From contig JAPZTW010000008.1 of assembly GCA_027533105.1 (NCBI GenBank), positions 248,001 through 312,000 of the forward strand: 64,000 nt of DNA, written 5' to 3'. The notes beneath the pieces are model-generated. The model was not told the origin of the DNA. It searched no databases and worked only from the letters and a program-made list of their open reading frames with translations. The DNA comes from Sphingomonadaceae bacterium (GTDB lineage: Bacteria; Pseudomonadota; Alphaproteobacteria; Sphingomonadales; Sphingomonadaceae). How positions within the stretch are numbered: the stretch's first letter is position 1; the number at the start of each line of letters is the position of its first letter. Positions 17,994 to 28,187 of the stretch are shown here, piece by piece. The position numbers and the translations under genes were made by a program.

Positions 17994-19277
17994 ATGCAAA
18001 ACCTGGTCCCCAGCGACCTTGCCAGCCTCGAAGGCGTGGCCCTGGGCCTGGCGCTGGGTTTGCTGGTGGGCATCGAGCGCGGCTGGAGCCAGCGCGAAAG
18101 CGCCGATGGGGCGCGGTTCGCCGGGATTCGCACTTATGGCCTGCTTGGGCTGGCCGGCGGCCTGGGCGGAGCATTGCAGGCGACCGTCCCGATCCTCTCG
18201 AACCTGTTGCTGGTGGCGACCGCCGCGCTCGTCGTCCTGGGCTATTGGCGCTCGACCCGGGTGCAGCCCTCGATCAGTGGCACCGGCAGCCTGGTCGGCC
18301 TGCTGACCATGGCTTGCGGCTTCCTGGCCGGCGCGGGGGGCTTTGCCCTTGCCAGTGCGGCTACCGGCGTGATGGTGCTGGTGTTGGCCATGCGCCACCA
18401 GCTGCACGACTGGGTCCGGGCGCTGGAAGAACGCGAAGTGCTGGCGATCGCCCATTTCGCGCTGATCTCGCTGGTGATCCTGCCGCTGCTGCCCGATAGG
18501 CCCATGGGTCCGCTGGAGGCCTGGCGACCGCGCCAGATCTGGCTGATCGTGGTGCTGGTCTGCGGCTTTTCCTTCCTGGGCTATATCGCGGCCAAGCGGC
18601 TGGGCGCCTCGCGCGGGACCCTGGCCACGGCCGCGGCGGGCGCGGTGGTCTCCTCGACCGCTGTTACGGCATCGCTGTCTGGCCGGTTGCGCGATGGTTC
18701 GGGCGATGCCGCCGTAATCAATGCCGGGATCGCGCTGGCTTCGGCCGTGATGTTCCTGCGCGTCATGGCGTTGGTCGCGGCGCTGGCACCCTTTGCGCTG
18801 GGCAACCTGCTGATCTGGGCCTTGCCGGGACTGATCGTCAGCCTGGCGGGGGCCTGGCTGGCCGGGCGGCGCCGCGCCGGGCCACTCGATCCACCCGATG
18901 GCGAGATGCGCCTGCGCAATCCCTTTGCCCTGGGGCCAGCATTGCTTCTGGCGGCGCTGGTCATGGCGCTGAGCGTGATCGCCCGCTGGGTGCTGGGGCA
19001 ATATGGCGATGCCGGACTGGCCACGGTGCTGGCGATATCCGGCATGCTCGATGTCGATTCGGCGATCATCACCATGGGCAATCTGCCTGCGGACGCGATC
19101 GATCCCCGGCTCGCCGCGCTGGTGCTGATGCCGCCCATTCTGCTCAATACCCTGATCAAGGCGGCAATGGCCGTTGCCGTGGCGGGCAGGCGCAAGGCAG
19201 CCCCAGGGGCGCTGGTCCTGCTGGCCAGCGCGCTGGCGCCCTTGGCGGCACTGCCGTTCCTGCTGGCCGCAACCTGA
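17994..19277 (+). CDS. MgtC/SapB family membrane protein with DUF4010
   Basis: ALGLALGLLVGIERGW…FAGIRTYGLLGLAGGLGG then multi-TM DUF4010-like region. Confidence 0.88.
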   Translation: MQNLVPSDLASLEGVALGLALGLLVGIERGWSQRESADGARFAGIRTYGLLGLAGGLGGALQATVPILSNLLLVATAALVVLGYWRSTRVQPSISGTGSLVGLLTMACGFLAGAGGFALASAATGVMVLVLAMRHQLHDWVRALEEREVLAIAHFALISLVILPLLPDRPMGPLEAWRPRQIWLIVVLVCGFSFLGYIAAKRLGASRGTLATAAAGAVVSSTAVTASLSGRLRDGSGDAAVINAGIALASAVMFLRVMALVAALAPFALGNLLIWALPGLIVSLAGAWLAGRRRAGPLDPPDGEMRLRNPFALGPALLLAALVMALSVIARWVLGQYGDAGLATVLAISGMLDVDSAIITMGNLPADAIDPRLAALVLMPPILLNTLIKAAMAVAVAGRRKAAPGALVLLASALAPLAALPFLLAAT

Positions 19278-19288
19278 TCCGGTAAGGC

Positions 19289-20692
19289 CTAGTGCCCTGC
19301 TTGCGGGCCGCGCTCCAGCCCGCTGGCAGCCAGCTGGGCATCAACCTCGGCCAGCAGGCGTTCGCAGCCGGCTGCGCTGTCGCTTTCGGCCCGCGCGACC
19401 AGCACGTCCTGGGTGTTCGAGGCGCGCAGCAGCCACCAGCCATCGGGGGTGGAAACCCGCACGCCATCGATCCCGTCGACATCGGCCCCGGCCTGGGCGA
19501 GGCGGGCCTTCACTTCGTCGATCACGGCAAATTTGCGGCTTTCATCGACCTGGAAGCGCAGCTCGGGCGTGTTGACCAGCGCCGGCATGGCCCCGCGCAG
19601 TTCGGTGACCGACCGGCCCAGCCGGGCCGACGCCGCAATCAGCCGGACCGCGGCGTAGAGCGCATCGTCATAACCATAGTAATCGTGCGCGAAGAACACG
19701 TGGCCGCTCATCTCGCCGGCCAGCGGCGCGCCAGTCTCCTTCATTTTGGATTTAATCAGGCTGTGTCCGGTTTTCCACATAACCGGCTGTCCACCCAATT
19801 CACGGACATGATCGAATAGAGCCCGACTGGCCTTCACATCGGCGATAATCGTCGCTCCGGGCACTTGGGCAAGCAGGTCTTCGGCATAGATCATGAGCAA
19901 CTGGTCACCCCAGATCACCCGACCCGCGCCGTCGATCGCGCCAATCCGGTCGCCATCGCCGTCGAAAGCAATTCCGAAATCGAGGCTCTTGGCCGCGACC
20001 AGGGCCTTCAGATCGGCCAGGTTCTTCTCCTCCGTGGGATCCGGATGATGGTTCGGGAACGTCCCGTCCACTTGGGTGAAGAGCAGATGGTGTTCGCCAG
20101 GAAGCTGATCGACCAGCAGTTCGAGCGCGGGGCCGGCGGCCCCGTTTCCGGCGTCCCAGCCGATCTTGAGGTCGGCGAGGCGCGCGCGATCGATCCCGGC
20201 GAGGCCGGTGACCAGCCGGGCGACATAGGCGCCAAGGACCTTGCGCTGCTCATGTCCGCCATGACCGTCGAGCCAGGCACCGCTGGCGGCGATCCGGCCC
20301 AGCTCCTGAATGTCGGCGCCAAAGAACGGCCGCCCCATGAATACCATCTTGAAGCCATTGTAATTGGCGGGATTGTGGCTGCCGGTTATCTGAATGCCGC
20401 CATGTACATCTTCGGCTGAAGCCTCGGCATAATAGAGCATCGGGGTCGGGCCCATGCCGATCCGCACCGCATCGACGCCGCTGGCGTTGAGCCCGGCGAC
20501 CAGAGCCTCTTCCAGTTCGGGCGAGCTGATGCGGCCATCATAGCCCACCGCCACCCGGCTGCCACCGGCCTGGCGCAGCAGCGTGGCAAAGCTGCGACCG
20601 ATGGCATAGGCATCGGCGGTGCCTAGCGTCTGGCCAATGATGCCGCGGATATCGTACTCACGCAGGACGGTCGGATCAAACAGGTGGCTCAT
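19289..20692 (-). CDS. Phosphomannomutase/phosphoglucomutase
   Basis: [48 protein letters not shown]. Confidence 0.95.
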   Translation of the reverse strand: MSHLFDPTVLREYDIRGIIGQTLGTADAYAIGRSFATLLRQAGGSRVAVGYDGRISSPELEEALVAGLNASGVDAVRIGMGPTPMLYYAEASAEDVHGGIQITGSHNPANYNGFKMVFMGRPFFGADIQELGRIAASGAWLDGHGGHEQRKVLGAYVARLVTGLAGIDRARLADLKIGWDAGNGAAGPALELLVDQLPGEHHLLFTQVDGTFPNHHPDPTEEKNLADLKALVAAKSLDFGIAFDGDGDRIGAIDGAGRVIWGDQLLMIYAEDLLAQVPGATIIADVKASRALFDHVRELGGQPVMWKTGHSLIKSKMKETGAPLAGEMSGHVFFAHDYYGYDDALYAAVRLIAASARLGRSVTELRGAMPALVNTPELRFQVDESRKFAVIDEVKARLAQAGADVDGIDGVRVSTPDGWWLLRASNTQDVLVARAESDSAAGCERLLAEVDAQLAASGLERGPQAGH

Positions 20693-20985
20693 GAATTCTC
20701 CGGAAGATTGCGATCGAGCCGGGCCAGAAGCAGATCGCGCGCCGCATTGGCCGCATGGACCTGCTCGGCGGTGCCACCCCGGTCCGGATGGACGCGGGCG
20801 ATCAGGCGCTTGTGGGCCTCGACTATGGTGGCACGGTTAGCCGAGCGATCGACCCCAAGCAAGGCGCGTGCGCGCGCTTCTGCTTGAGATCGTTCGGAAA
20901 TGGCCCAGAGCTGCCAGGGCCAGCGACCGGTCAGCAGGCGGCAAGCAAGCACCGCCAGGGCCAGGATGACCAGCAGCTTGGCCAA
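20689..20985 (-). CDS. Membrane-anchored J-domain protein (DnaJ-like)
   Basis: N-terminal TM plus [31 protein letters not shown] with HPD; ATGA overlap with downstream phosphohexomutase. Confidence 0.85.
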   Translation of the reverse strand: MAKLLVILALAVLACRLLTGRWPWQLWAISERSQAEARARALLGVDRSANRATIVEAHKRLIARVHPDRGGTAEQVHAANAARDLLLARLDRNLPENS

Positions 20986-20997
20986 GACCGGCGCGCC

Positions 20998-21822
20998 TCA
21001 GCCGGGCAGGGCCAGCGCCAGTTCGGGCGCGGAGGCGGAGGGTAGCGGCAGGTGCAGGTTGGCCAGCAGGCTGCGCAGTTCCTGGCGGGCAACCAGATGG
21101 CTGGTGCCCAGCTCGCCCAGGTGCCCCTTGTCGAGCAGGGTCAGGCCCGAAGGGAACAGCTCGCGATAAATCACGCGTTCGGACAGACCCTGGGCGATCC
21201 GGAAGCCGACCCGCTTGGACAGTTCGGTCAGCGCATTGTCGAGCCGCCGCATGTTGCGCGCCTCGACATGCTGGGTGCGGTTGCGGACCACCACCCAGTC
21301 CATTTCGCGGCGCTTTTCCTGGATCGTGGCCATGGCCCGCTTCTTGCGGGCTTCCCAGATCAGTTCGGCATAGAACGACAGGCGGCGGACCTTGAAGGTT
21401 TCGGGATCGACCTGGCCGATCAGGTCGAAATCGACGAAGCTGTCATTCAGCGGCGTGACCAGCGTATCGGCCGAAGTGGCAACGTGGCGGGCCAGCGGAT
21501 CGTCCTTGCCGGGGGTGTCGAACAGCAGGAAATGCTGCCCCTCGGACAGCTCTTCAGCCAAGCGATCCAGCTCGGCCGGATCGGTGCCATCGAACACGGC
21601 AAAGCGCGCCATCGGCAGTTCGATGCCCCGGCGCCGCATGGTTTCGGCGCGGTTTTCCAGGTAGCGGTGCAGCGTGCGCTGGCGCGGATCGAGGTCGATC
21701 GCGGTGACCCTAGCCCCCTGATAGGCAAGCGCCATGGCCACGTGGACGGCGGTGGTCGACTTGCCGGTGCCGCCCTTTTCATTGGCGAAGACGATGCGGT
21801 GGGGGGCTGCGGAAAGGGTCAC
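20998..21822 (-). CDS. mipZ: Division plane positioning ATPase MipZ (ParA family)
   Basis: HRIVFANEKGGTGKSTTAVHVAMALAYQGARVTAIDLDPRQRTLHRYLENR; deviant Walker A, MipZ-like throughout. Confidence 0.92.
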   Translation of the reverse strand: MTLSAAPHRIVFANEKGGTGKSTTAVHVAMALAYQGARVTAIDLDPRQRTLHRYLENRAETMRRRGIELPMARFAVFDGTDPAELDRLAEELSEGQHFLLFDTPGKDDPLARHVATSADTLVTPLNDSFVDFDLIGQVDPETFKVRRLSFYAELIWEARKKRAMATIQEKRREMDWVVVRNRTQHVEARNMRRLDNALTELSKRVGFRIAQGLSERVIYRELFPSGLTLLDKGHLGELGTSHLVARQELRSLLANLHLPLPSASAPELALALPG

Positions 21823-21913
21823 GGGGGAAACTGGCTCGCCTGGATGGTTGCTTGGGGCACGGGCACGCGGCTAGGGCGGCGCGTAGTGGCCTTCTACCCA
21901 AGGGGATTCGTCC

Positions 21914-22762
21914 GTGCAAACCATCACCCGGCTTGATCCACTGCGTGATGCAATTGCGGCCCTGCGTGCCGACGGGCCTATCGCGCTGGTCCCGACGATG
22001 GGGGCGCTGCACGACGGCCACCTGACCCTGGTGCGGGCGGCGAAGCGCGCGGCGGCCCACGTGGTGGCCTCGATCTTCGTCAACCCGCGCCAGTTCGGGG
22101 CGAACGAGGATCTTGATGCCTACCCCCGCCAACTGGCGCGCGACCAGGCCCTGCTCGAAAGCGAGGGCGTCAGCCTGCTCTGGGCGCCCGACGCCGAGGC
22201 GATGTACCCGGCCGGTTATGCCACCAATGTCTCGGTCAGCGGGGTCAGCGACGGCCTCTGCGGCGCGGCGCGGCCCGGCCATTTCGATGGCGTCGGCACA
22301 GTGGTGTGCAAGCTGTTCAACCAGGTGCAGCCCGACCTCGCCTTCTTTGGCGAGAAGGACTGGCAGCAGCTGGCCGTGATTCGCCGGATGGCCCGCGATC
22401 TGGACCTGACCCGGCCGCATGTCGATGCCATCCACGGCGTGCCCACCGTCCGCGAGGCCGATGGCCTGGCGATGAGTTCGCGCAATGCCTACCTCTCCGA
22501 TCAGCAACGCCAGCAGGCGGCAGCCCTGCCCCGCGCGATGGCAGGTGCCTGCGATGCCGTGCGGGTCGGGACCAATCCGGCCGCGGCGCTCGCCCAACTG
22601 GTCGAGCTATTGCTGGCCGCCGGGTTCAGCGCTGTCGATTACGCCGAGCTGCGTGATCCGGATTCGCTGGCGGTCGTTGCCAATCCGGCCAGCCAGCCGG
22701 CCCGGCTGTTTGTCGCCGCGCGGATCGGCGGCACCCGCCTGATCGACAATCGCGCAGTCTGA
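21914..22762 (+). CDS. panC: Pantoate--beta-alanine ligase
   Basis: VPTMGALHDGHLTLVRAAK, SIFVNPRQFGANEDLDAYPR, FGEKDWQQLAVIRRM, MSSRNAYLS. Confidence 0.96.
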   Translation: MQTITRLDPLRDAIAALRADGPIALVPTMGALHDGHLTLVRAAKRAAAHVVASIFVNPRQFGANEDLDAYPRQLARDQALLESEGVSLLWAPDAEAMYPAGYATNVSVSGVSDGLCGAARPGHFDGVGTVVCKLFNQVQPDLAFFGEKDWQQLAVIRRMARDLDLTRPHVDAIHGVPTVREADGLAMSSRNAYLSDQQRQQAAALPRAMAGACDAVRVGTNPAAALAQLVELLLAAGFSAVDYAELRDPDSLAVVANPASQPARLFVAARIGGTRLIDNRAV

Positions 22763-22900
22763 TGGCTCCGTTGGTGCCCACGGCACCATGACGCAATTGT
22801 GCAAGACATCATGGGGTTGCTGGCGCTAGTCTCCGGCGAGTCGGCCCGCGTCCACCGAGGGATCGGATCTGCGCCGGCCGGATTTGAGGGGAGTTTGCTT

Positions 22901-23686
22901 ATGCGCAAGATTATCGCCAGTGCAGTGGCCGTGGCCCTGATGGCCACCGGGGTAAGCGTGCCCGCCCTGGCCAAGGACACCAAGGGTTCCTCTGGCCGCC
23001 AGGCCCAGACCAAGGGTACGCGCGAGATTCCGCGCTGCACCAAGAACCTTGGTGCGATCGCGATTGTCGAGCCGGACAACCAGTGGTGGCGCGAACTGAA
23101 CCTGGGCAGCCCGGAAGCGATCCTGCGGGTCTTCGTGCAGCAATCGGGTTGCTTCACGCTGGTCAACCGTGGCCGGTCGATGCAGAGCCGGGCGATGGAA
23201 CGCGCCATGGCCGACCAGGGTGAACTGCAGAAGGGTTCGAACCTCGGCAAGGGCCAGGTCCGCGCGGCCGACTATTTCCTTGAGCCCAACATCGTTTCCG
23301 CCAACCGCAATTCCGGCGGTGGCGGCGTTGGCGGGATTCTGGGCGGGATCGGCGGCGGCCTGTTCGGGCGCGCTGCCGGGGCAATTGCCGGCGGGATCAA
23401 CATCAAGAAGGGCGAGGCCAACGTCACCCTGTCGGTGGTCAATGCCCGCACGACCGAGGAAGAGGCCCTGGTCGAAGGCTACTACCGCAAGTCCGACCTG
23501 GGCTGGGGCGCGGGTGGTGGCCTGTTCAGCGGCGGCACCTTTGGCGGTGCGGCTGGTGGCGGCTATCAGGATACCGCGATCGGCCAGATCATCGTGCTGG
23601 CCTATCTTGACGCCTATACCAAGATGGTGACCCAGCTGGGCGGCCTGCCGGAAAATGCCGCAGCCGCGGCCCCGCCGGCCAAGTAA
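22901..23686 (+). CDS. CsgG/HfaB-family secreted protein
   Basis: Signal peptide; FTLVNRGRSMQ…AADYFLEPNIVSAN…NVTLSVVNARTTEEE pattern of the CsgG family; Gly-rich central part. Confidence 0.7.
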   Translation: MRKIIASAVAVALMATGVSVPALAKDTKGSSGRQAQTKGTREIPRCTKNLGAIAIVEPDNQWWRELNLGSPEAILRVFVQQSGCFTLVNRGRSMQSRAMERAMADQGELQKGSNLGKGQVRAADYFLEPNIVSANRNSGGGGVGGILGGIGGGLFGRAAGAIAGGINIKKGEANVTLSVVNARTTEEEALVEGYYRKSDLGWGAGGGLFSGGTFGGAAGGGYQDTAIGQIIVLAYLDAYTKMVTQLGGLPENAAAAAPPAK

Positions 23687-23765
23687 CAACGGGTTTCGGC
23701 CTTGATCGGGGCGGTTCCGGCACCAGCTGGGGCCGCCCTGTTCATTTCGGTCAAAGGCAGGAAAG

Positions 23766-23839
23766 TGGAGCGGGTAAGGGGAATCGAACCCCTCTAGCCA
23801 GCTTGGAAGGCTGGAGCATTACCACTATGCTATACCCGC
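23766..23839 (-). tRNA. tRNA-Gly (anticodon UCC), CCA encoded
   Basis: Reverse complement GCGGGTATAGCATAGTGGTAATGCTCCAGCCTTCCAAGCTGGCTAGAGGGGTTCGATTCCCCTTACCCGCTCCA folds as a cloverleaf. Confidence 0.95.
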
Positions 23840-23883
23840 GCCGTGGCTTGCTGCTGCGCCTATGCGCCAGCGCCGCGGCCCGG

Positions 23884-24420
23884 TCAATGCCCGGGGAAAT
23901 CCATGAGCGCGCGAACCGTCAGCCCGGCTTCGCGGAGGCGGTCAGCACCGCCAAGATCGGGCAGATCGATCACGAACAGGGCATGGTCGACCCTGGTTCC
24001 GGCCCGGCGCAGCAACTGGGCGGCGGCCAGCGCCGTTCCGCCGGTCGCGATCAGGTCATCAATGATCACCACCCGCTGATCCGGGGCGATCGCGTCCGGG
24101 TCAATCTCGAGCGTGTCGGTGCCGTATTCCAGCGCATAGTCGATGGCCAGCACGGGCACCGGCAGCTTGCCCGGCTTGCGCACCGGCACGAAGCCGACGC
24201 CCAGCCGCGCCGCAACCGCCGCACCGAAGATGAAACCGCGCGCCTCCATACCGGCAATCGCCTCGGCCCCGGCGGCGCGCGCCAGGTCGGCGAGGTGTTC
24301 GACCGTGGCCGAGAGGCCCGCGCCATGGCCGATCAGGGTGGTGATGTCACGAAACAGGATGCCGGGTTTGGGAAAGTCCGGCACGGTGCGCACCAGCGCC
24401 TTGAGCTCTTCGGGTGTCAT
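23884..24420 (-). CDS. apt: Adenine phosphoribosyltransferase
   Basis: VPDFPKPGILFRDITTL, RVVIIDDLIATGGTALAA. Confidence 0.96.
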   Translation of the reverse strand: MTPEELKALVRTVPDFPKPGILFRDITTLIGHGAGLSATVEHLADLARAAGAEAIAGMEARGFIFGAAVAARLGVGFVPVRKPGKLPVPVLAIDYALEYGTDTLEIDPDAIAPDQRVVIIDDLIATGGTALAAAQLLRRAGTRVDHALFVIDLPDLGGADRLREAGLTVRALMDFPGH

Positions 24421-24435
24421 CGCCTTGCCCCAAGG

Positions 24436-24471
24436 AAAAGCCCCCCGCATCGGTTGATGCGAGGGGCGTTT
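24436..24471 (-). terminator. Rho-independent terminator downstream of petC
   Basis: GCCCCCCGCATC-GGTT-GATGCGAGGGGC with AAAA on the 5' side (T-run on minus strand). Confidence 0.7.
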
Positions 24472-24496
24472 CGATTTGCCTGTCAGGCCGTCAGGA

Positions 24497-25312
24497 TCAG
24501 TGACCCTTCTTTTCGGCCCAGATGTTGCGATAGGCCATGTAGCCCAGCACCGTGGCGAAGAGCAGGAAGCCCAGCCACCACAGACCGGTCTGGCGGCGCT
24601 GCTCGAGCTTGGGCTCGGCAGTCCAGACCAGGAAGGCAGTGACGTCGGTCGACATCTGCTCGACGGTGGCCTTGGTGCCATCGCTGTAGGTCACCTGGCC
24701 TTCGCCGGTCAGCGGCGGCGCCATGGCAAGGTTCAGGTTGGCGAAGTAGGGGTTGTAGTGCAGCCCGTCGCCGGTCTTGGCTTCGGGGAACTGCTTGAGC
24801 AGTTCGGCCGGCTGGTCGCGATACCCGGTCAGCAGCGAGTGCACGTAGGCCGGGCCATTCGGGCGAGCCTTGGTGATCAGCGACAGATCAGGCGGCACGC
24901 CGAGGCCGGCATAGACCACCGGCGGGAACTTGTCGGCCGGAAGGCCCGGACGATCCTTAAGCTCACCAGTCAGCGGGTCCTTGGCCGAAACAGTCGCCTT
25001 GGCGGCGATCGCCTTGACCTCGGCCTCGTTGTAACCCAGCGCCGCGAGATCGCGGAAGGCGACGTGCTTGATCGAGTGGCAGGCGGCGCAGACTTCCTGG
25101 TAAACCTTGAAGCCACGCTGCAGCTGCTGGCGATCGAACTTGCCGAACACGCCATCGCTCGAAAGGTGGAACGGCTCGGGCTTCAGATGGAAGACCTTTT
25201 CAGCCGAGAGCGTCTTGGGTTCGGTCACCGCGGTATGTGCACCGACGAGGAACGACCAGCCGAGGACCACCGTGAAGAAGGCGCCGACGAGGAGGGAGAA
25301 GATGCGGATCAT
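24497..25312 (-). CDS. petC: Cytochrome c1
   Basis: VCAACHSIKH heme motif, C-terminal TM anchor; downstream of cytochrome b. Confidence 0.96.
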   Translation of the reverse strand: MIRIFSLLVGAFFTVVLGWSFLVGAHTAVTEPKTLSAEKVFHLKPEPFHLSSDGVFGKFDRQQLQRGFKVYQEVCAACHSIKHVAFRDLAALGYNEAEVKAIAAKATVSAKDPLTGELKDRPGLPADKFPPVVYAGLGVPPDLSLITKARPNGPAYVHSLLTGYRDQPAELLKQFPEAKTGDGLHYNPYFANLNLAMAPPLTGEGQVTYSDGTKATVEQMSTDVTAFLVWTAEPKLEQRRQTGLWWLGFLLFATVLGYMAYRNIWAEKKGH

Positions 25313-25341
25313 TGGTCAGTCTCTTTCCGTCTCGCGTTGGG

Positions 25342-26607
25342 TCAGGCTTTGGCCGCGGCCGAGCCGAGCACCGATTCGGTGATCGAGTAGGGCAGCGGAT
25401 CGGGCCGTTCGATCGAGGAAACGATCGGCACGATGATCAGGAAGTGGGCGAAGTAATAGAGCGACGCGATCTGGCTGAGCATCACGTAGGGCTCTTCAGC
25501 CGGAGCGCCGCCGCAGTAGAACAGCACGGCCATGGCCACCACCAGCGCATAGAAGAACTTGCGGTAGAGGGGGCGATAGTTGGCCGAGCGCACCGGCGAA
25601 CGGTCAAGCCAGGGCAGGAAGAACCAGATCAGGATCGCGGCGAACATCGCCAGCACGCCCATCAGCTTCGCGGGGAAGAACAGGAAGTCCACCGTGAAGG
25701 CGCGCAGGATCGCGTAGAACGGCCAGAAGTACCATTCGGGAACAATATGCGCCGGGGTCTGCATCGGGTTGGCCGGGATATAGTTGTCCGGGTGGCCCAG
25801 CATGTTCGGGGCGAAGAACACCACCGCACTGTAGATCAGCATGAACAGGCCAACCGTCCAGCCATCCTTGGCGGTGTAATAGGGGTGGAACGGCACGGTA
25901 TCGCTCTCGCTCTTCACCTCGACCCCGGTCGGGTTCGACGAGCCCGGGATGTGGAGCGCCCAGATGTGCAGGATCACCACGCCCAGGATCACGAAGGGCA
26001 GCAGGAAGTGGAGCGAGAAGAAGCGGTTCAGCGCGGCGTTATCGGGGGCAAAGCCGCCGAGCAGCCAGTGCTGGATCGGCTCGCCGACCAGCGGAATGGC
26101 ACCGAACAGGCCGGTGATCACCTGGGCACCCCAGAAGCTCATCTGACCCCAGGGCAGGACGTAGCCCATGAAGGCGGTGGCCATCATCAGCAGGAAGATC
26201 ACGACGCCGAGCAGCCAGATCATTTCGCGCGGGGCCTTGTAGGACCCGTAGTAGAAGCCGCGGAAGATGTGCAGGTAGACCACCACGAAGAAGGCCGAGG
26301 CCCCGTTCGCGTGGGCATAGCGCATCAGCCAGCCCCAGTTGACGTCGCGCATGATGTGCTCGGTCGAATCGAAGGCAACCAGCGTGTTCGGCGCGTAATG
26401 CATCGCCAGGACCACGCCGGTGACGATCTGGATCATCAGGCACAGGCCGGCCAGGAAGCCGAAGTTCCAGAAATAGTTGAGGTTGCGCGGCACTTCATAG
26501 CCACCGCCCACCGCGCCGTAGACCAGCCGCGGCAGCGGCAGCTTCTCGTCCATCCACACCATGACGGGGTGGGTCGGCTTGTATTCGTTTGCCCAGGGAA
26601 AGCTCAT
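25342..26607 (-). CDS. petB: Cytochrome b (bc1 complex)
   Basis: [62 protein letters not shown]. Confidence 0.97.
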   Translation of the reverse strand: MSFPWANEYKPTHPVMVWMDEKLPLPRLVYGAVGGGYEVPRNLNYFWNFGFLAGLCLMIQIVTGVVLAMHYAPNTLVAFDSTEHIMRDVNWGWLMRYAHANGASAFFVVVYLHIFRGFYYGSYKAPREMIWLLGVVIFLLMMATAFMGYVLPWGQMSFWGAQVITGLFGAIPLVGEPIQHWLLGGFAPDNAALNRFFSLHFLLPFVILGVVILHIWALHIPGSSNPTGVEVKSESDTVPFHPYYTAKDGWTVGLFMLIYSAVVFFAPNMLGHPDNYIPANPMQTPAHIVPEWYFWPFYAILRAFTVDFLFFPAKLMGVLAMFAAILIWFFLPWLDRSPVRSANYRPLYRKFFYALVVAMAVLFYCGGAPAEEPYVMLSQIASLYYFAHFLIIVPIVSSIERPDPLPYSITESVLGSAAAKA

Positions 26608-26618
26608 GTCGGGTGCCC

Positions 26619-27185
26619 TCAACCGATCTTCACGACAGTGTCGGAAGTGAATTCATATTCCGGAACCACCAGGTTCAGCGGAGCCGGACCCTTGCGGATG
26701 CGCGCGGCGGTATCATAGTGCGAACCGTGGCAGGGGCAGAAATACCCGCCATACTCGCCCTTCACCTCGCCCTCGGCGGCACCCTGCGGCACGCAGCCCA
26801 GGTGGGTGCAGACGCCCATGGTGATCAGCCAGTTCTCGTGGCCTTCCTTGGTCCGTTCGGCCAGGGTCTGCGGATCGCGCAGCGAACCGACATCGACCTT
26901 GTTGGCTTCTTCGATTTCGGCCGGGGTCAGGTTGCGGATGAACACCGGCTGCTTGCGGAACACCGCCTTGATCGCCTGACCCGGCTGGATCGCACTGATA
27001 TCGACCTCGGTCGAGCTCTGCGCCAGCACGTCGGCCGAGGCCGACATCTGGCTGATCAGCGGATAGACCACTGCGAGGCCGCCGACGCCAGCTGCACTGA
27101 CTGCGGCAATGTTGATGAAGTCGCGCCGCCGCACACCATCGGTGGAGGTCCCTTCGAGTGTGTCGGTGCCAGCATTTTCAGCCAT
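26619..27185 (-). CDS. petA: Ubiquinol-cytochrome c reductase Rieske iron-sulfur subunit
   Basis: Tat-like [28 protein letters not shown] and CPCHGSHYD clusters. Confidence 0.97.
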   Translation of the reverse strand: MAENAGTDTLEGTSTDGVRRRDFINIAAVSAAGVGGLAVVYPLISQMSASADVLAQSSTEVDISAIQPGQAIKAVFRKQPVFIRNLTPAEIEEANKVDVGSLRDPQTLAERTKEGHENWLITMGVCTHLGCVPQGAAEGEVKGEYGGYFCPCHGSHYDTAARIRKGPAPLNLVVPEYEFTSDTVVKIG

Positions 27186-27398
27186 GGTCGAACCTATCCT
27201 GCCTTTTTGCGGGTACCCCCGGAACCGACCAGCGACCCCGGCGTACCAACCCTGAATTCCTGCCCAGGAAGCCCCCTTCCTGTCGCCGCGGTCCGCCCAG
27301 CCCAGCTGTCCGCACCTGCGATTTGGCGCGCCTGATAGACGCAAGGAAGCCCCATGCCAACAGCGTTTTTCGCACCATCGGATGCGCGGCCCGCAAGG

Positions 27399-28187
27399 TC
27401 AATCGGGCTGTCCGTCCGGCAGGCCGATCAGGGCGATCTGACGGCCATAATCGGGCTCGCCGCGGTGGGTGGCGCGGCGGAACGAAAAGAACCGGTCGGG
27501 GTCCGGATAGGTATCGAGATCGAGCCGCTCGATCGCCTTGATTCCAGCCGATTCCAGTCGCTTGGCCACATAGCCCGGCAAATCGAACTGCCAGTGGCCG
27601 GGCTGCCCCGGCGCGAAGAACCCGGCATTTTCCGCCGCCAGCGCCACCAGGCGATCGCGAAACCCGGCGTCCACTTCGTAGCTGGGCTGGGCAATCGTCG
27701 GCCCGATCGCGGCGACAATCCGCCCGCGCTGCGCCCCCAGGGCCTCCATCGCCGCGATGGTCGTGTCGGTCACGCCGCCGACCGCCCCCTTCCACCCGGC
27801 ATGGGCCGCGCCGACCACCCCGGCAGCCGCATCGGCCAGCAGGACCGGGGCGCAATCGGCGGTCACCACGCCCAGCAAGAGGCCGGGTCGGTCGGTCACC
27901 AGCGCATCGGCATGCGGCCGGTCGGCATCGGGCCAGGGTTCGGTCACGGTGACGCAATCGGGTGAGTGGACCTGATAGACCGTGGCCAGGCGCGCGCCGG
28001 GCAGCACCGCGGCGACGGCGCGGCGGCGATTCTCCGCCACGGCGGCGGGTTCGTCCCCGGTGCCGAGGCCAACGTTGAGCCCCGAGACGATCCCGCTCGA
28101 AACCCCGCCCCGACGCCCCAGGAAGCCGTGCGGCAGCCCGGCCAGCAGGGCGGCCCGGTTGACCTCGACCGGTTCCGGCTCAGCCAA
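27399..28187 (-). CDS. pgeF: Polyphenol oxidase (laccase-domain)/purine nucleoside phosphorylase YfiH family
   Basis: HGFLGRRGGVSSG, DCAPVLLAD, GAAHAGWKGAVGGV. Confidence 0.9.
   Translation of the reverse strand: MAEPEPVEVNRAALLAGLPHGFLGRRGGVSSGIVSGLNVGLGTGDEPAAVAENRRRAVAAVLPGARLATVYQVHSPDCVTVTEPWPDADRPHADALVTDRPGLLLGVVTADCAPVLLADAAAGVVGAAHAGWKGAVGGVTDTTIAAMEALGAQRGRIVAAIGPTIAQPSYEVDAGFRDRLVALAAENAGFFAPGQPGHWQFDLPGYVAKRLESAGIKAIERLDLDTYPDPDRFFSFRRATHRGEPDYGRQIALIGLPDGQPD

Noticed and set aside
17922-19001. N-terminal 360-aa extension of the helicase ORF
   Set aside because: Low-complexity Q/R/G sequence antisense to the MgtC/DUF4010 gene; helicase family begins at MEMMDSALLPPELAGW.
22776-22790. 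GGTGCC-CAC-GGCACC hairpin after panC as a terminator
   Set aside because: Short 6-bp stem, 3-nt loop and no T-run.
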